A DNA stretch of 64,000 nucleotides from Verrucomicrobiia bacterium (GCA_030427505.1 JAUICH010000006.1:1-64000), one strand, 5' to 3'; shown: positions 7,685-16,804, numbered from the stretch's first letter. The notes: generated by a model from the letters alone, not told the origin. Program-made: numbers and translations.

Positions 7685-10255
7685 TTATGGGAGAGTGCCG
7701 TTGAGTTTCTTGGACCGCCCGTTGATCTTGACGAGGGACCACCACTGGTCGTTCAGGGTCCGGAATTGGGCCTGATCGGAGGCGTGGTAGCGGTCGATGT
7801 ATTTGAGGAGCTTGTCGCTTTCGGTGGTGACCTGGGTGAGGCGGGCTTTGTCGGGCGCGCCGGCTTCGGCGAGGGCGTTGAGCTCGCGGTCGAGGAAATC
7901 GACGGCTTCGGGGACGGCGGTGGCGCCGCCTTTGAGTTCGCCGTCTTCCCAGGCGATGGGGTAGGTCTCCGGCTCCTGGGGCGGAGTTTTTCCGGTATTG
8001 GCCATGAGACCGGCGATGTCTGGTGAGGAGAGGGGCTTCGCGCGGACTGCTCCTGCTTCACCTTCTTCTTCTACTTCTTTCGCTTTGGGAGGGACCGTGG
8101 CACCGGTCACGGGTTGGGAGACCAACAGATGAGCCGGAATTTCATCGCCGGTGGTGGTGACGTCCTGATCGGGATCGCCGGTCGTGTCGGCGATGTCGAT
8201 TTCGTCAAGGTTGGGAGCGGCGGGCAGGGGTTCCGTTTTCGGTTCGGTGGGATCGGCTTCCGGCGTGACCGGGGTGGAGAGAGGGTATTTCTCCATGAAC
8301 TCTTCCTGCTTCCGGCGCTTGGCTTCGGGAGAAAGGTCAGGAGCGGCGGGCGCCGCGTTGGCCATGGGCGCCGGCTCCGCCGGTGCTGTTGCAGCGTGCC
8401 CGGTGGCGGCATCCTTCTGATCCTTCTTGGGATTGTAGGAAAGCTTGAAGCGGGGCTGCCGGGGAGCCCCGTCGCGGCGGGGAATGAGGACGGAGGTTTC
8501 CATGATCTCTGGCGGATCGGGCACAAGGAGGGGGGCCACGTCCAGATCGGCGTCGCCACCGGGGAGTTCGCCGATGTTGGAACCGCCGCGATTAAAGTCC
8601 ACGTGCCGGGGCGCCACGGGCGGGGTGGGGGTGTAAGAGACTGGCCCCTTGGCGTGGCGGGTGGCGGGCTGTTCGGTCACGCCACCGTCTTCGGCCCGGA
8701 TGACGGTGGGGGTGATGAACATCATGAGGTGCTTCCGCTCGTTGCGGTTCTGGCGGTACTTGAAGGCGTAGCCGAGAACCGGAATCTTCGAGAGGACGGG
8801 GAATCCCTGGTCGATTTTGTCGTCGATGGCCTGATCCAGGCCGCTGATGGCGACGGTGTAGCCGGACTCCACTTGGATGGGCGCGGTGTAAACGCGGGAA
8901 GAGGCGATGGGGAAGGGGTTCCCATCGATGATCTCCGTGCCGATGATGTCGGACACGGTGACGGAGATGTTCAGCAGGACCGAGTTTTCGGCCATTTTCT
9001 TGGGTAAGACATTAATAACCGTGCCGATGGGCAGGTAATCGACGGCGGAAGTCTGGGTGGCGCCCGCGCCCAGGCTGGTGCTGGCGCTGGAGGCCAGGAC
9101 GGGCTGGTTGATGACGCTGCGGAAGACGACTTCCCGGTTGTCCAGGGTGAGCATGCGGGGGAAGGACGTGGTCTTGGTATTCCGGTCGTCCAGGAGGGCG
9201 CGGAGGCGGACGTTCACGTCTTCGAAGCTGAGGATGGCGGAGGTCGGTGGGCGCCAGTCGCCGCCGCGGTTGAGGTCGATGGTGTTTTCGATGCCGCCGA
9301 GGGTGGCGCCGTAGCCGCCTTCCAGGGTGCCGGTCCAGTCCAGGCCGAACTCGGTGCGCGGGTCTTTGGAAAGTTCGAAGAACTTCATTTCCAGGGCGAT
9401 GACGGATTGGGGCTGGTCGGCGGCGGCGAGGTAGCCTTCGATCCACTGGTGCTGCTGGCGGGTGGCCACCACGTAGAGGCTGTTGGCGTCCGAGTTCCAG
9501 ATGACGCGGGCCTTTGGGCTGTCGTCATCGTCATTCCGGCCGGCGGCCCGGGCGGCACCCGCGACGGTGGCGGGCCCCAGGGGATTGGCCGTGGAGGCCA
9601 GGGGATTGGTGGCGAACTGGGAGAACGTATCGACCGAGGCGGCGGGGGCGATGGTGGCGAGCCCGCCGGTGGTGGGCAGGTCCAGGATGGCCCGGACGTC
9701 TTCGATGAGTTTGCTGGGTTCGCGGGTAAAGGTGTCGGGCGCGCCCTGGAGGCTCAGGTTGCTGGCACTGTTGTTGCCGTAGCCATTTCCGGAACCGATT
9801 CCCTGGCCGGCGGCTTGGTTGTTTTTGGTGACGGTTTCCTGAGAGTTGTAGTTGATCTGATACACGCGCCCGATGAGCTCGGTGTCGTTGGCGGGGCGGA
9901 GGTACCAGAGGCCTTTTTCATGGATAAGGGCGATGCCGTTGGCCTTGGCGAGGGTCTCCAGCGCGGTGAAGGGGCTGGTGCGGAGGCTGAAGGTGACGAG
10001 GCGGTCGGCGCTTTCCGTGCCGTCGGGCAGCCCAAGGAAGGAGATGCCGGCGTCGGCGGCGAGGAAGCGCAGGACGTCGCTGAGGAGCGCCTTACTGAAG
10101 TCGTAATCCCGGGGCGGAGCGTCCCGGAGGGGATTCGCGGCCGCTTCGTAAGCGGGAGAGTTTTGGAGCGCGAATTGCTCGACGACCTGCGCCTGGCCGG
10201 GTTTGGCGAACCCGGCGGCGAGGAGAGCGGTGATTAAGAAAGCCTTAACTTTCAT
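7685..10255 (-). CDS. pilQ: PilQ/GspD-family outer-membrane secretin
   Basis: 856 residues. It forms the outer-membrane channel for a type IV pilus or type II secretion machine. A Sec signal peptide (1-22) is followed by an STN/N0-type domain (about 52-120), a degenerate N-domain (about 180-285) and the secretin domain (about 345-520). The secretin domain carries the VPG-like region as QVESGYTVAISGL and the closing IPVLGYAFKYR..MMFITPTVI. A Pro/Ala/Glu-rich tail of about 330 residues is unusually long and ends in a helical segment. It is transcribed away from the plus-strand pilus genes from a shared AT-rich region, and has its own terminator. The arrangement recalls Akkermansia Amuc_1098 (family knowledge, not tested here). 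Confidence 0.9.
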   Translation of the reverse strand: MKVKAFLITALLAAGFAKPGQAQVVEQFALQNSPAYEAAANPLRDAPPRDYDFSKALLSDVLRFLAADAGISFLGLPDGTESADRLVTFSLRTSPFTALETLAKANGIALIHEKGLWYLRPANDTELIGRVYQINYNSQETVTKNNQAAGQGIGSGNGYGNNSASNLSLQGAPDTFTREPSKLIEDVRAILDLPTTGGLATIAPAASVDTFSQFATNPLASTANPLGPATVAGAARAAGRNDDDDSPKARVIWNSDANSLYVVATRQQHQWIEGYLAAADQPQSVIALEMKFFELSKDPRTEFGLDWTGTLEGGYGATLGGIENTIDLNRGGDWRPPTSAILSFEDVNVRLRALLDDRNTKTTSFPRMLTLDNREVVFRSVINQPVLASSASTSLGAGATQTSAVDYLPIGTVINVLPKKMAENSVLLNISVTVSDIIGTEIIDGNPFPIASSRVYTAPIQVESGYTVAISGLDQAIDDKIDQGFPVLSKIPVLGYAFKYRQNRNERKHLMMFITPTVIRAEDGGVTEQPATRHAKGPVSYTPTPPVAPRHVDFNRGGSNIGELPGGDADLDVAPLLVPDPPEIMETSVLIPRRDGAPRQPRFKLSYNPKKDQKDAATGHAATAPAEPAPMANAAPAAPDLSPEAKRRKQEEFMEKYPLSTPVTPEADPTEPKTEPLPAAPNLDEIDIADTTGDPDQDVTTTGDEIPAHLLVSQPVTGATVPPKAKEVEEEGEAGAVRAKPLSSPDIAGLMANTGKTPPQEPETYPIAWEDGELKGGATAVPEAVDFLDRELNALAEAGAPDKARLTQVTTESDKLLKYIDRYHASDQAQFRTLNDQWWSLVKINGRSKKLNGTLP

Positions 10256-10299
10256 GGCAATAAACAGTCGGTCGGCACAGAATTTTCGGAACTTTTGGA

Positions 10300-10328
10300 A
10301 TTATGGATGTAGAATTCCTAACTGTAAA
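10300..10328 (-). promoter_or_regulatory. Sigma70-type promoter for the secretin gene
   Basis: On the minus strand TTTACA (complement of 10323-10328) and CATAAT (complement of 10300-10305) are separated by exactly 17 bases. The -10 box lies about 45 bases before the secretin start. Close to consensus in an AT-rich island within GC-rich DNA. Confidence 0.65.
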
Positions 10329-10334
10329 CATAAT

Positions 10335-10387
10335 TTTCATAATTTCTAGCAAATTAAGGTTTGACGAAACCGGTAAATTTCATAATT
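10335..10387 (+). repeat. Direct repeat TTTCATAATT in the divergent promoter region
   Basis: The 10-mer TTTCATAATT occurs at 10335-10344 and again at 10378-10387, flanking the plus-strand -35 box. It could be an operator pair for a regulator of both directions. Two AT-rich copies can also arise by chance. Confidence 0.35.
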
Positions 10388-10388
10388 A
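10361..10388 (+). promoter_or_regulatory. Candidate promoter of the pilus operon
   Basis: TTGACG (10361-10366), a 16-base spacer and TAATTA (10383-10388) lie upstream of the PilT gene. It is the best plus-strand match in the AT-rich 10256-10480 island, leaving a long leader of nearly 190 bases if PilT starts at 10581. Confidence 0.5.
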
Positions 10389-10580
10389 TTAGAATACCTG
10401 AACTCTTAAAAAGCCGACTTCCGGGTGGAGTTTTCCTGAAGCCGCCCTCGCTCTGGCCGCCACGAAAAGACCGGTTCCTGAATGAAGCCGGAGCCGGGCG
10501 CCAGCCTCCAGCGAAGGGGGACAAGAAGGAACCACCGGGAAGCAGCCCAGAGAGAGTTCGAAGCACCGATCCGACACGTT

Positions 10581-11633
10581 ATGGAGGGTATCACCGAGCG
10601 CACGCCACTAGGATTTCGCATTCTGCACCTGGCTCAGGAGCAGGAGATCAGCGATTTCTACGCTACGCCGTGGGAGCAACTGGTTTACCGGAAGCACGGA
10701 CACCTGGTGTACGATTCCTTTGTCTGGCAGCCGGAGACGCTGCCGGAGGTGACGCCCGGCTGCGAGGACTACGCGATGACGATTGGCGGGCTGCGCTTTC
10801 GGGTGAACCGCATGTCCACGCGAGGCCGTTTCCGCTGGGTGCTGCGCCTGTTGCCGAGCCGCATTCCCAGCCCCGAGGAGATCGGGATGCCGCCGGCGGC
10901 GCTGAAATGTTTTTTGGAAAACAAGCACGGCCTGTTCTTGGTCTGTGGCGCGACGGGCAGCGGGAAGACGACGACGATCGCCTCCATGCTCACGGCCCGG
11001 GCAATGCGGCGGAGTGAGCACGTCATTACTTTCGAGGATCCCATTGAGTACGTGCTGCCGACGGATCTGCCGTCCCTGATTTCCCAGCGGGAGATCGGCA
11101 GCGACGAAACCTGCTATACCAGTTCCCTGCGAGCGGCGCTCCGGCAGGCGCCGGATGTGATCGTGGTGGGAGAGATCCGGGATGGGATGTCGGCGGAGAT
11201 CGCGTTGCAGGCGGCGGAGACGGGCCACGCGGTGGTGGCGTCACTGCACACGTCCTCGGCGGCGCAGACGGTGCAGCGCTTTTTGAAATTGATCCCGAAA
11301 GAGCGGGTGGAAAGCGCCATGCTGTCCTTTGCCGACAGCATGAGGATGATCCTGTGCCAGCGGCTGCTGCACGACGAGACGCGGGACTGCCGCTTCAGCA
11401 TTCACGAGCTGTTGCTGGAGTATGATTCCGTATGCGGGGTGATCCGCCGGGGCGAGTTCAAGAAGCTGGAGCACGAGTTGGAGACCGGGCTCGCGCGGGG
11501 CATGCAGAGTTTCGACCGCAGCCTGCAACAGCGGGAGCAGGAAGGCTGGAAGCCCAGCATCAAGCGGCAGACAGGCTACTCCGACCACGAGGTACAGGAG
11601 TACCTCTATCACGAACAGGCGATGCTTGATTAA
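10581..11633 (+). CDS. pilT: PilT-like retraction ATPase
   Basis: 350 residues from the ATG at 10581; an in-frame ATG at 10482 adds 33 residues unlike the family, so the later start is preferred although neither has a clear ribosome site. Walker A GATGSGKTTT (about 122-131), the Asp box FEDPIEYVLP, Walker B VIVVGEIRD (about 192-200) and the His box SLHTSSAAQT are all present, so an active hexameric ATPase is expected. PilT drives pilus retraction on the cytoplasmic face of the base. It is first in a run of 14 same-strand pilus genes, and the next gene follows after 14 bases with AGGAGA in between. Confidence 0.88.
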   Translation: MEGITERTPLGFRILHLAQEQEISDFYATPWEQLVYRKHGHLVYDSFVWQPETLPEVTPGCEDYAMTIGGLRFRVNRMSTRGRFRWVLRLLPSRIPSPEEIGMPPAALKCFLENKHGLFLVCGATGSGKTTTIASMLTARAMRRSEHVITFEDPIEYVLPTDLPSLISQREIGSDETCYTSSLRAALRQAPDVIVVGEIRDGMSAEIALQAAETGHAVVASLHTSSAAQTVQRFLKLIPKERVESAMLSFADSMRMILCQRLLHDETRDCRFSIHELLLEYDSVCGVIRRGEFKKLEHELETGLARGMQSFDRSLQQREQEGWKPSIKRQTGYSDHEVQEYLYHEQAMLD

Positions 11634-11647
11634 GCAGGAGACACGAC

Positions 11648-12517
11648 ATGCAACTGGCAGACATCAAAGACGTTCTCACTTTCGCGGCGTTCCGGCCGGA
11701 GCCGGACAACGGCAACGCGGCGTGGTCCAAGCGATTCGCGGGGAAGCGGCACCTGCTGCTGAACATCAACCGGACGAACGTGAGCTGGCGCTCAGTGAGC
11801 AAGCGGGGCGCGATTGAAGACGCGGGGCAGGACGAGGGCGAGTTTCGCGACCTGCTCAACCGCCATGTGGAAGAGTGGCGCTCCATGACGGAGCAGGGCT
11901 GGGTGGGCGTGTCTATCAACCAGCGCTTCATGATCACCCTGGAGAGGAACCTTTCGCGGAAAAAAGGCTACCGGGAAACCATCCGGAAGAATCCGAAGAC
12001 GGTGATCGGCGGCAAGTTCGACCGGGGCAAGTCCTACGGTATTTATCACAGCCCGGAGACGAACAGCAGTCTGCTGCTGGCCTGCGACGAGTCCTTCATC
12101 CGCTCCGTGGAGGAGGGGTTTCGCGCGGTGGGCCTTCGGCCGGCGCGCATCGCGGCGGGGTTGTTTTCCATGATCCAGGACCTGGCCGAACAGGCGCACC
12201 GGAGCAAGGAGTGGAGCAACGTGGAAGACCTGGTGCTGGTGGCGGCCTGCGAAGGCTCTGTCTGCGCGTTGCGCCAACGTCTGGGGCAGTGGACCGAGCT
12301 GCGGTGCCGGAGTGGCCTGGACCCCTCCGACCCTGGCCCGGCGTTGCAGGTCCTGTCGCCGTTTCTGTCCGGGGCTTCACCGCAGACGCGGCTGGTCTTC
12401 ATGAATAGCGAGCCCAACCACCACTACGGCCAGGCTCTCTTGGAGCGGATGGGCAGCCTGATTGTCGAGGAGGTCACGGAGGACAACCAACTGTGGCGCT
12501 GCCTGACCGCTAACTGA
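11648..12517 (+). CDS. PilM/GspL-position protein, divergent actin-like platform candidate
   Basis: 289 residues, no signal peptide. Gene order (ATPase, this gene, PilN-like, PilO-like, PilP-like) places it where PilM or the cytoplasmic part of GspL sits. LLLNINRTNVSWRSVSKRG near residue 36 could be a worn first strand pair of the actin fold, but the usual DIGSS-type nucleotide loop is not intact. A clear ribosome site (AGGAGA) precedes the ATG. Expected role: ring at the cytoplasmic face joining the ATPase to the PilN-like protein. The assignment rests on position more than on sequence; structure prediction would test it. Confidence 0.55.
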   Translation: MQLADIKDVLTFAAFRPEPDNGNAAWSKRFAGKRHLLLNINRTNVSWRSVSKRGAIEDAGQDEGEFRDLLNRHVEEWRSMTEQGWVGVSINQRFMITLERNLSRKKGYRETIRKNPKTVIGGKFDRGKSYGIYHSPETNSSLLLACDESFIRSVEEGFRAVGLRPARIAAGLFSMIQDLAEQAHRSKEWSNVEDLVLVAACEGSVCALRQRLGQWTELRCRSGLDPSDPGPALQVLSPFLSGASPQTRLVFMNSEPNHHYGQALLERMGSLIVEEVTEDNQLWRCLTAN

Positions 12518-12554
12518 GAAAGAGAGCCGAGACCCAACCAGAGAATTCACGACC

Positions 12555-13127
12555 ATGGAGCTCAACGATACATTTTCCCACGACCTGAAGACCGAGCGCC
12601 CGGGTCTGACCGGCGGGCTGCCCAGTTCCTACCGGGTTGTGCCGCTGCTTTTCTATTTGACGCTGGTGGGGGCGTTTGGCCTTTCGGTTTTCTACTACCT
12701 GGAGCACCGCCGCCTGGCGGACGAGCAGGATCGCTGGACGGCCTACACGGCGGATCAGAACGCCCGGAAGAGTCAGCTGAGGCGGGAAATCTCCGACGTG
12801 GAGATCGAGAACAAGCGGGCCGGACAGGTGGTGGAGTGGGTGGACACCGCGCAGGGTGTGCAGCCCCTGGCCGTGGCGATTGCCAAGTCGGTCGACATCG
12901 GGGCCACCATCGACACCCTGCATTTGGAGCGCGACCCGGAGATACCGGCGCAAATTCACCTGACTCTGAAACTGAACGGAGACGTCCACGAGCAATTGGA
13001 CGCGACCATGCAGGCCGTCCGGATGCAGCGCTACCGCTCTTTCTCCGCCGAACAGACGCAGAAGGAGAACCTGCTGGACTACAGCTGCCGGCTGATCTGG
13101 ATGGGCAAAAACGAACTATCGAACTGA
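12555..13127 (+). CDS. PilN-like inner-membrane alignment protein
   Basis: 190 residues: a cytoplasmic N-terminus of about 30, one transmembrane helix (about 33-52, LLFYLTLVGAFGLSVFYYL), a coiled coil (about 55-90) and a small alpha/beta periplasmic domain ending LDYSCRLIWMGK. This is the bitopic layout of PilN/GspL C-terminal parts. It lies between the PilM-position gene and the PilO-like gene with short gaps. The three would form the inner-membrane collar that links the motor to the secretin. Sequence similarity to model PilN appears weak. Confidence 0.6.
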   Translation: MELNDTFSHDLKTERPGLTGGLPSSYRVVPLLFYLTLVGAFGLSVFYYLEHRRLADEQDRWTAYTADQNARKSQLRREISDVEIENKRAGQVVEWVDTAQGVQPLAVAIAKSVDIGATIDTLHLERDPEIPAQIHLTLKLNGDVHEQLDATMQAVRMQRYRSFSAEQTQKENLLDYSCRLIWMGKNELSN

Positions 13128-13155
13128 GTAAACCGCGAACGGAATTCACCTTGCC

Positions 13156-13740
13156 ATGAAAGAGAAACAAATGGCCTGCTTCATCCTGGTCCTGCTGATC
13201 GCCGGCATGGGGTATGGCACCTACTACCTGCGGCAGAAGAAGCAGGAAGCGCAGAGCGCGGCGGAACAGGCGCAGCGCCAGGCGCAAAGCGCGGAGGACG
13301 AGCGGGTGCAGGCGGAGACTTCGCTGAACAATCTGAAACGGGAAAGCGAGGGTCTGCGCGGTTTCTACCGCCAATGGCTGCCGCACTTTGAAGCGGTGCA
13401 GAACGTGCAGGCGGGGGAGAGCATCGTGATCGACGCCATTCGTAGCGGTTCCGTGTTCAGCCTGTCGCAGCGGTTTGAAGAAGAGAAGGGAAAGAAAGAC
13501 ACCGTCATCCCGCAGATCGTCCAGGCGCACGTGGTGTTTGAAGACGACTACAGCAAGACGGTGAACTGGATCGGAGAGATCGAGCGTTCGCTGCCGTCGG
13601 CGCGGACGTCGCGCTGCGTGATCACGCCCGGAGACACGGGGAACGACGTGCATGTGGAATTGACGCTGGAGATTCCGGTATTCGATCCGCGAGAGGTCAA
13701 GGCCGAAACGCCCGAGGCGAAACCCGACAAGCAGTCATGA
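13156..13740 (+). CDS. PilO-like inner-membrane alignment protein
   Basis: 194 residues with one N-terminal transmembrane helix (about 5-24, ACFILVLLIAGMGYGTYYL). A long Glu/Gln/Ala-rich coiled coil follows (about 27-70), then a periplasmic alpha/beta domain (about 75-180). This is the PilO/GspM-type architecture that pairs with PilN. Its last codons overlap the PilP-like start (ATGA, 13737-13740), implying coupled translation. In Akkermansia the comparable position holds the Amuc_1099/1100-type proteins; direct homology to those is not claimed. Confidence 0.6.
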   Translation: MKEKQMACFILVLLIAGMGYGTYYLRQKKQEAQSAAEQAQRQAQSAEDERVQAETSLNNLKRESEGLRGFYRQWLPHFEAVQNVQAGESIVIDAIRSGSVFSLSQRFEEEKGKKDTVIPQIVQAHVVFEDDYSKTVNWIGEIERSLPSARTSRCVITPGDTGNDVHVELTLEIPVFDPREVKAETPEAKPDKQS

Positions 13741-14456
13741 GCCCTATTACCCAAAGAAACTGGATGGCGGCCGCGCTGGCCGGAGGGCTGGCCCTGGGGG
13801 GCGGCGGGTTGCCTGTGTTCGCGCAGAAGACGGGCGAGGTTCTGGAGCCAGAGCCGAACCTGGAGGAGGCGGAAGAGCTGGCGGCCGTGGGGCTGCTGCC
13901 GAATGAGATTGTCCCCATGCGCCTGGAAGCCGGGGAGCGGAATCCCTTCGAGCGGCGCCCGGACCTGGAGGCGGAGAAGAAGGTGGAGAAAGGCGTGGAA
14001 CTGAGCGAGGAGGACCGCATCCGGCAGGTGTTTGCCCGGCTGGAGGTGCTGGGCATCCGCCGTTCGGAGACGGGGGTGCGTGTCCTGCTGGGAGACATGA
14101 TGCTGCAGGCGGGGGACATTGTGCCGCCGGTGCTGCCGGACCAGACGCAGACGCTGGTGGTGAAGTCCATCACGGAGGACGAGATCGAGCTGATCTGGAC
14201 GACCGACCATGACAAGAAGCGGCCGCGCCGGGTGCAGATACCGGTGGATATGACGCCGCGCGTAGCCTTTGTGCTCAGCGGGCAGGAGAAGGAAGGGCCG
14301 TCGCCGCCGGTGCTGACCACCCGGAAAGTGACTGCCCCGGAAGGTACCTCCGACGGCCGCTACCGCGTAGAGCGCGGCGTGGTCCAGGACGCGGATGCGG
14401 ACCCGGAAGAGAAGGAGGGTGAGTCCTCCATTGCCGGCGGGAGCGAGACCCCGTGA
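13737..14456 (+). CDS. PilP-like periplasmic linker
   Basis: 239 residues. An N-terminal signal/anchor (about 9-30, AALAGGLALGGGGLPVF) is followed by a flexible stretch and the ERNPFERRP motif near residue 78. Proline-phenylalanine motifs of this kind mark PilP/GspC proteins just before their beta domain. The small beta domain (about 95-190, including RLEVLGIRRSETGVRVLLG) would contact the secretin N0 domain. The start codon overlaps the previous stop. Linking inner-membrane collar and secretin is the expected job. Confidence 0.6.
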   Translation: MSPITQRNWMAAALAGGLALGGGGLPVFAQKTGEVLEPEPNLEEAEELAAVGLLPNEIVPMRLEAGERNPFERRPDLEAEKKVEKGVELSEEDRIRQVFARLEVLGIRRSETGVRVLLGDMMLQAGDIVPPVLPDQTQTLVVKSITEDEIELIWTTDHDKKRPRRVQIPVDMTPRVAFVLSGQEKEGPSPPVLTTRKVTAPEGTSDGRYRVERGVVQDADADPEEKEGESSIAGGSETP

Positions 14457-14468
14457 AGAGAACTTCCG

Positions 14469-15362
14469 ATGCGAAGACGCGAACAGGCCTTTACCTTTGT
14501 TGAAATGCTGGCGGCGGTGTCCATCTCCGCGCTGGCCTTCGGGGCGGCCGTGCTCGCGTTTCGCAGCATTACGGTCAACCAGGACCGGCTTTCCAGCCTG
14601 GTGGACCTGGAACTGGGGACGGACACGATTTCCAACTACTATGCGCAGGACACAGACACGGTGTCCGTGTATGCCTCGCCCAACTATGGCCGGGCGGCCT
14701 TCGCGGAAGAGATGCGCGAGCTGTTTTGGGAGGACCTGCAGTACAGCTCGGCGGTGTACTGCCTTTCCCGGGACGAACTGAACACGGTGCGTCCCACGAC
14801 ACTGACCTACGACGCGGACGACCCGCCCCGGATCGACACGCCCAACGGATTCAGGGCCTTTCTGAGCGCGCAGATTCCGGAGGCCAGCCTGTTCCTGGAC
14901 TACCGGGGCGAGCCCACGGGCGCGAATGCCTCTATCTTTCTAATCGGTCCCGCCACATCCGAAACGGAGATGCCGGTGCAGGCCGTGTATGACATCGACT
15001 TTGTGACGCCCAGCGGCAAGACCGGCACCTATGCCTCCGTGAGGCGGTACCGGGAGGGCGCGCTGACGCACTACTACGACATTTACTACGAAGGCCAGAC
15101 GGGCGACGCCTTTCAGCCGGTGTTCGTGCACTTCGAGCGGGACACGCGGCGGGCCGTGAACGAAGGCGCGGCGATCGACCGGTTCAAGGCGGCCAATGGC
15201 ATGCCCTTCTACTTTGTGTGGTGGCCTGACCCGGCCAGCCTGTTCCTGGAGAAGGTCAGCGGAAGCATTGCCTACGGAACGGACGATCCTCGGGAAGCCT
15301 ATGCCCACATGGGGGGGCGCACGCCTTACTTCTTTGCGGTGCCGATGTATCCGGCGCTTTGA
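14469..15362 (+). CDS. Prepilin-type protein, GspJ-like minor pilin
   Basis: 297 residues. A short basic leader MRRREQA is followed by FTFVEMLAAVSISALAFG, with Glu at mature position 5, giving a class III prepilin signal with Ala rather than Gly at -1. The large C-terminal domain (about 35-297) is beta-rich and rich in Tyr and Asp, and longer than most GspJ proteins. In secretion systems GspJ joins GspI and GspK in the tip complex, and here the PilX/GspK-like and GspI-like genes follow. It needs a prepilin peptidase, which is not in the window. Confidence 0.65.
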   Translation: MRRREQAFTFVEMLAAVSISALAFGAAVLAFRSITVNQDRLSSLVDLELGTDTISNYYAQDTDTVSVYASPNYGRAAFAEEMRELFWEDLQYSSAVYCLSRDELNTVRPTTLTYDADDPPRIDTPNGFRAFLSAQIPEASLFLDYRGEPTGANASIFLIGPATSETEMPVQAVYDIDFVTPSGKTGTYASVRRYREGALTHYYDIYYEGQTGDAFQPVFVHFERDTRRAVNEGAAIDRFKAANGMPFYFVWWPDPASLFLEKVSGSIAYGTDDPREAYAHMGGRTPYFFAVPMYPAL

Positions 15363-15386
15363 CTTTTTTCCTAACTGAAATCTCAA

Positions 15387-16802
15387 ATGAACTTTAGCGC
15401 ACAGAACGCGGCCAGACGCCGCCGGCGCCAGGGCCAGCGTGGGTCCGTGCTGGTGATCGGGCTGTTGCTGGTGGCGTTTGGGACCCTGGGCATGACCGCG
15501 TGGGTGATGGTCATCCAGGGGCGGGCGGGTTTGGTGGAGGCGCTGGAGCATTCCGCCAGCCGGCGCATTTCACTGGAGAACAGTAAGGCGGTGGCCCGCC
15601 GGGCGCTGAGCGAGTTGGCCATGGGGTCGGACAGTGGCTTGGCCAGCAACTATGAGGTGACTATTCCGGACGGCTGGGGCTCGGTGTCCATTGCCGCCTT
15701 CGCGGACGCGCCGCTGGCCTACACGGGCACGGTGCGATACAACCAGGTGGGCGGGGTGGCCCCGGTGGCCTACTCTCTGGACGTCACCGCGGCGCTGGGC
15801 ATGCGGGTGCGGAACGCGGACAACGACGGCTGGACTCAGGAGAGCGTTTCTTACCTCTATGAACTGAAGTCCCGCAGTCCCGCCTTTTCGGGACAGTACC
15901 TGCGGCTCCATACGCCCACGCTGACGGAGGGCGCGAGCCGGACCACCGGCGGCAGCCTGGGGGTGCGGGGGCATACTATTGCCGAGGGGCCGGGCACGGG
16001 GCTGTCGCTGGCGCATGAGTCCACGCGCTTCGCGGCGGCGGATGGCATTTCCACGGTGGCGCTGCCGGACGCTGGCGGCGGGGTGGTGCTGCCGGATAAC
16101 GTGGCCTTTGTGCCCCGGACCACGGGTGTGGTGGCGGGGACGGCGGCGGACTTTTCCGGCCGGCTCAGCGTGGTAAAGAACGACGCGACGGCTTGCAACT
16201 CCCAGTGGCACCAGGCCACCAGCGGCACCTACTACGCGGTGGATGGGGCCGTGCCGCTGAACAGCACGGAGGAGACTGGGGGGGAGAACCCGGCGGTGTC
16301 TTCCACCGGCACGGGGGAGGTGCGGATCCGGCTGGCGCACGCCCTTCTGGACCGGGATGTGGTGATTTCGGGGAACACCAGCACGCTCTACCTGATTGGC
16401 CAGACGACGGCGGCGGGGAAGGCGGCGGCGGCCAGTTTCGATCCGTTGCGGATCGTGCTCGTCCAGCCGGCGGGGAGCGCCTTCGACCTGGGCCAGATAG
16501 AGTTCCAGGGGGAGAATTCGCGGCGCCTGATCCTGGCCATCAAGAAAGAAGGGGGCGGCTCCGCGGTGCAGTTGAGCATTGTGGGAAGCGGGTTTCCCGT
16601 CTGGCGCGGCCTGTTTGACTTCGAAAACTTTGACGCCTCCGTGACGCACGCCGGCACGGCGGGATGGTTCGTGGAAGGCGGCCTGCGGACGGACCGGGGA
16701 ATCACTGGCGGATCGCTGGTCCTGCGGGAAGACACCGCACCGGGGGATGTGCTGCCGGGCATGGCGTCGCGGGACGGCTGGGTGGAGGCGTACCGAAACT
16801 GA
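15387..16802 (+). CDS. PilX/GspK-like minor pilin
   Basis: 471 residues. A basic leader (RRRRRQGQRG) precedes the hydrophobic segment SVLVIGLLLVAFGTLGMTAW, as in PilX N-terminal domains; the -1 residue is Gly. The very large beta-rich C-terminal domain (about 90-471) is full of Gly, Thr, Ser and Val, suggestive of an exposed adhesin-like or tip domain. GspK lacks Glu5, and so does this protein. It lies between the GspJ-like and GspI-like genes (2-24 base gaps), so a tip complex is plausible. Confidence 0.6.
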   Translation: MNFSAQNAARRRRRQGQRGSVLVIGLLLVAFGTLGMTAWVMVIQGRAGLVEALEHSASRRISLENSKAVARRALSELAMGSDSGLASNYEVTIPDGWGSVSIAAFADAPLAYTGTVRYNQVGGVAPVAYSLDVTAALGMRVRNADNDGWTQESVSYLYELKSRSPAFSGQYLRLHTPTLTEGASRTTGGSLGVRGHTIAEGPGTGLSLAHESTRFAAADGISTVALPDAGGGVVLPDNVAFVPRTTGVVAGTAADFSGRLSVVKNDATACNSQWHQATSGTYYAVDGAVPLNSTEETGGENPAVSSTGTGEVRIRLAHALLDRDVVISGNTSTLYLIGQTTAAGKAAAASFDPLRIVLVQPAGSAFDLGQIEFQGENSRRLILAIKKEGGGSAVQLSIVGSGFPVWRGLFDFENFDASVTHAGTAGWFVEGGLRTDRGITGGSLVLREDTAPGDVLPGMASRDGWVEAYRN

Positions 16803-16804
16803 GG

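Noticed and set aside
8114-10237. Two long plus-strand open frames opposite the secretin
   Set aside because: Low-complexity Gly/Val/Asp sequence caused by GC-rich third positions; the minus-strand secretin has clear domains, a promoter and a terminator.
12562-13653. Minus-strand frame across the PilN- and PilO-like genes
   Set aside because: Arg/Pro/His-rich antisense shadow; the plus-strand genes have membrane helices and operon spacing.
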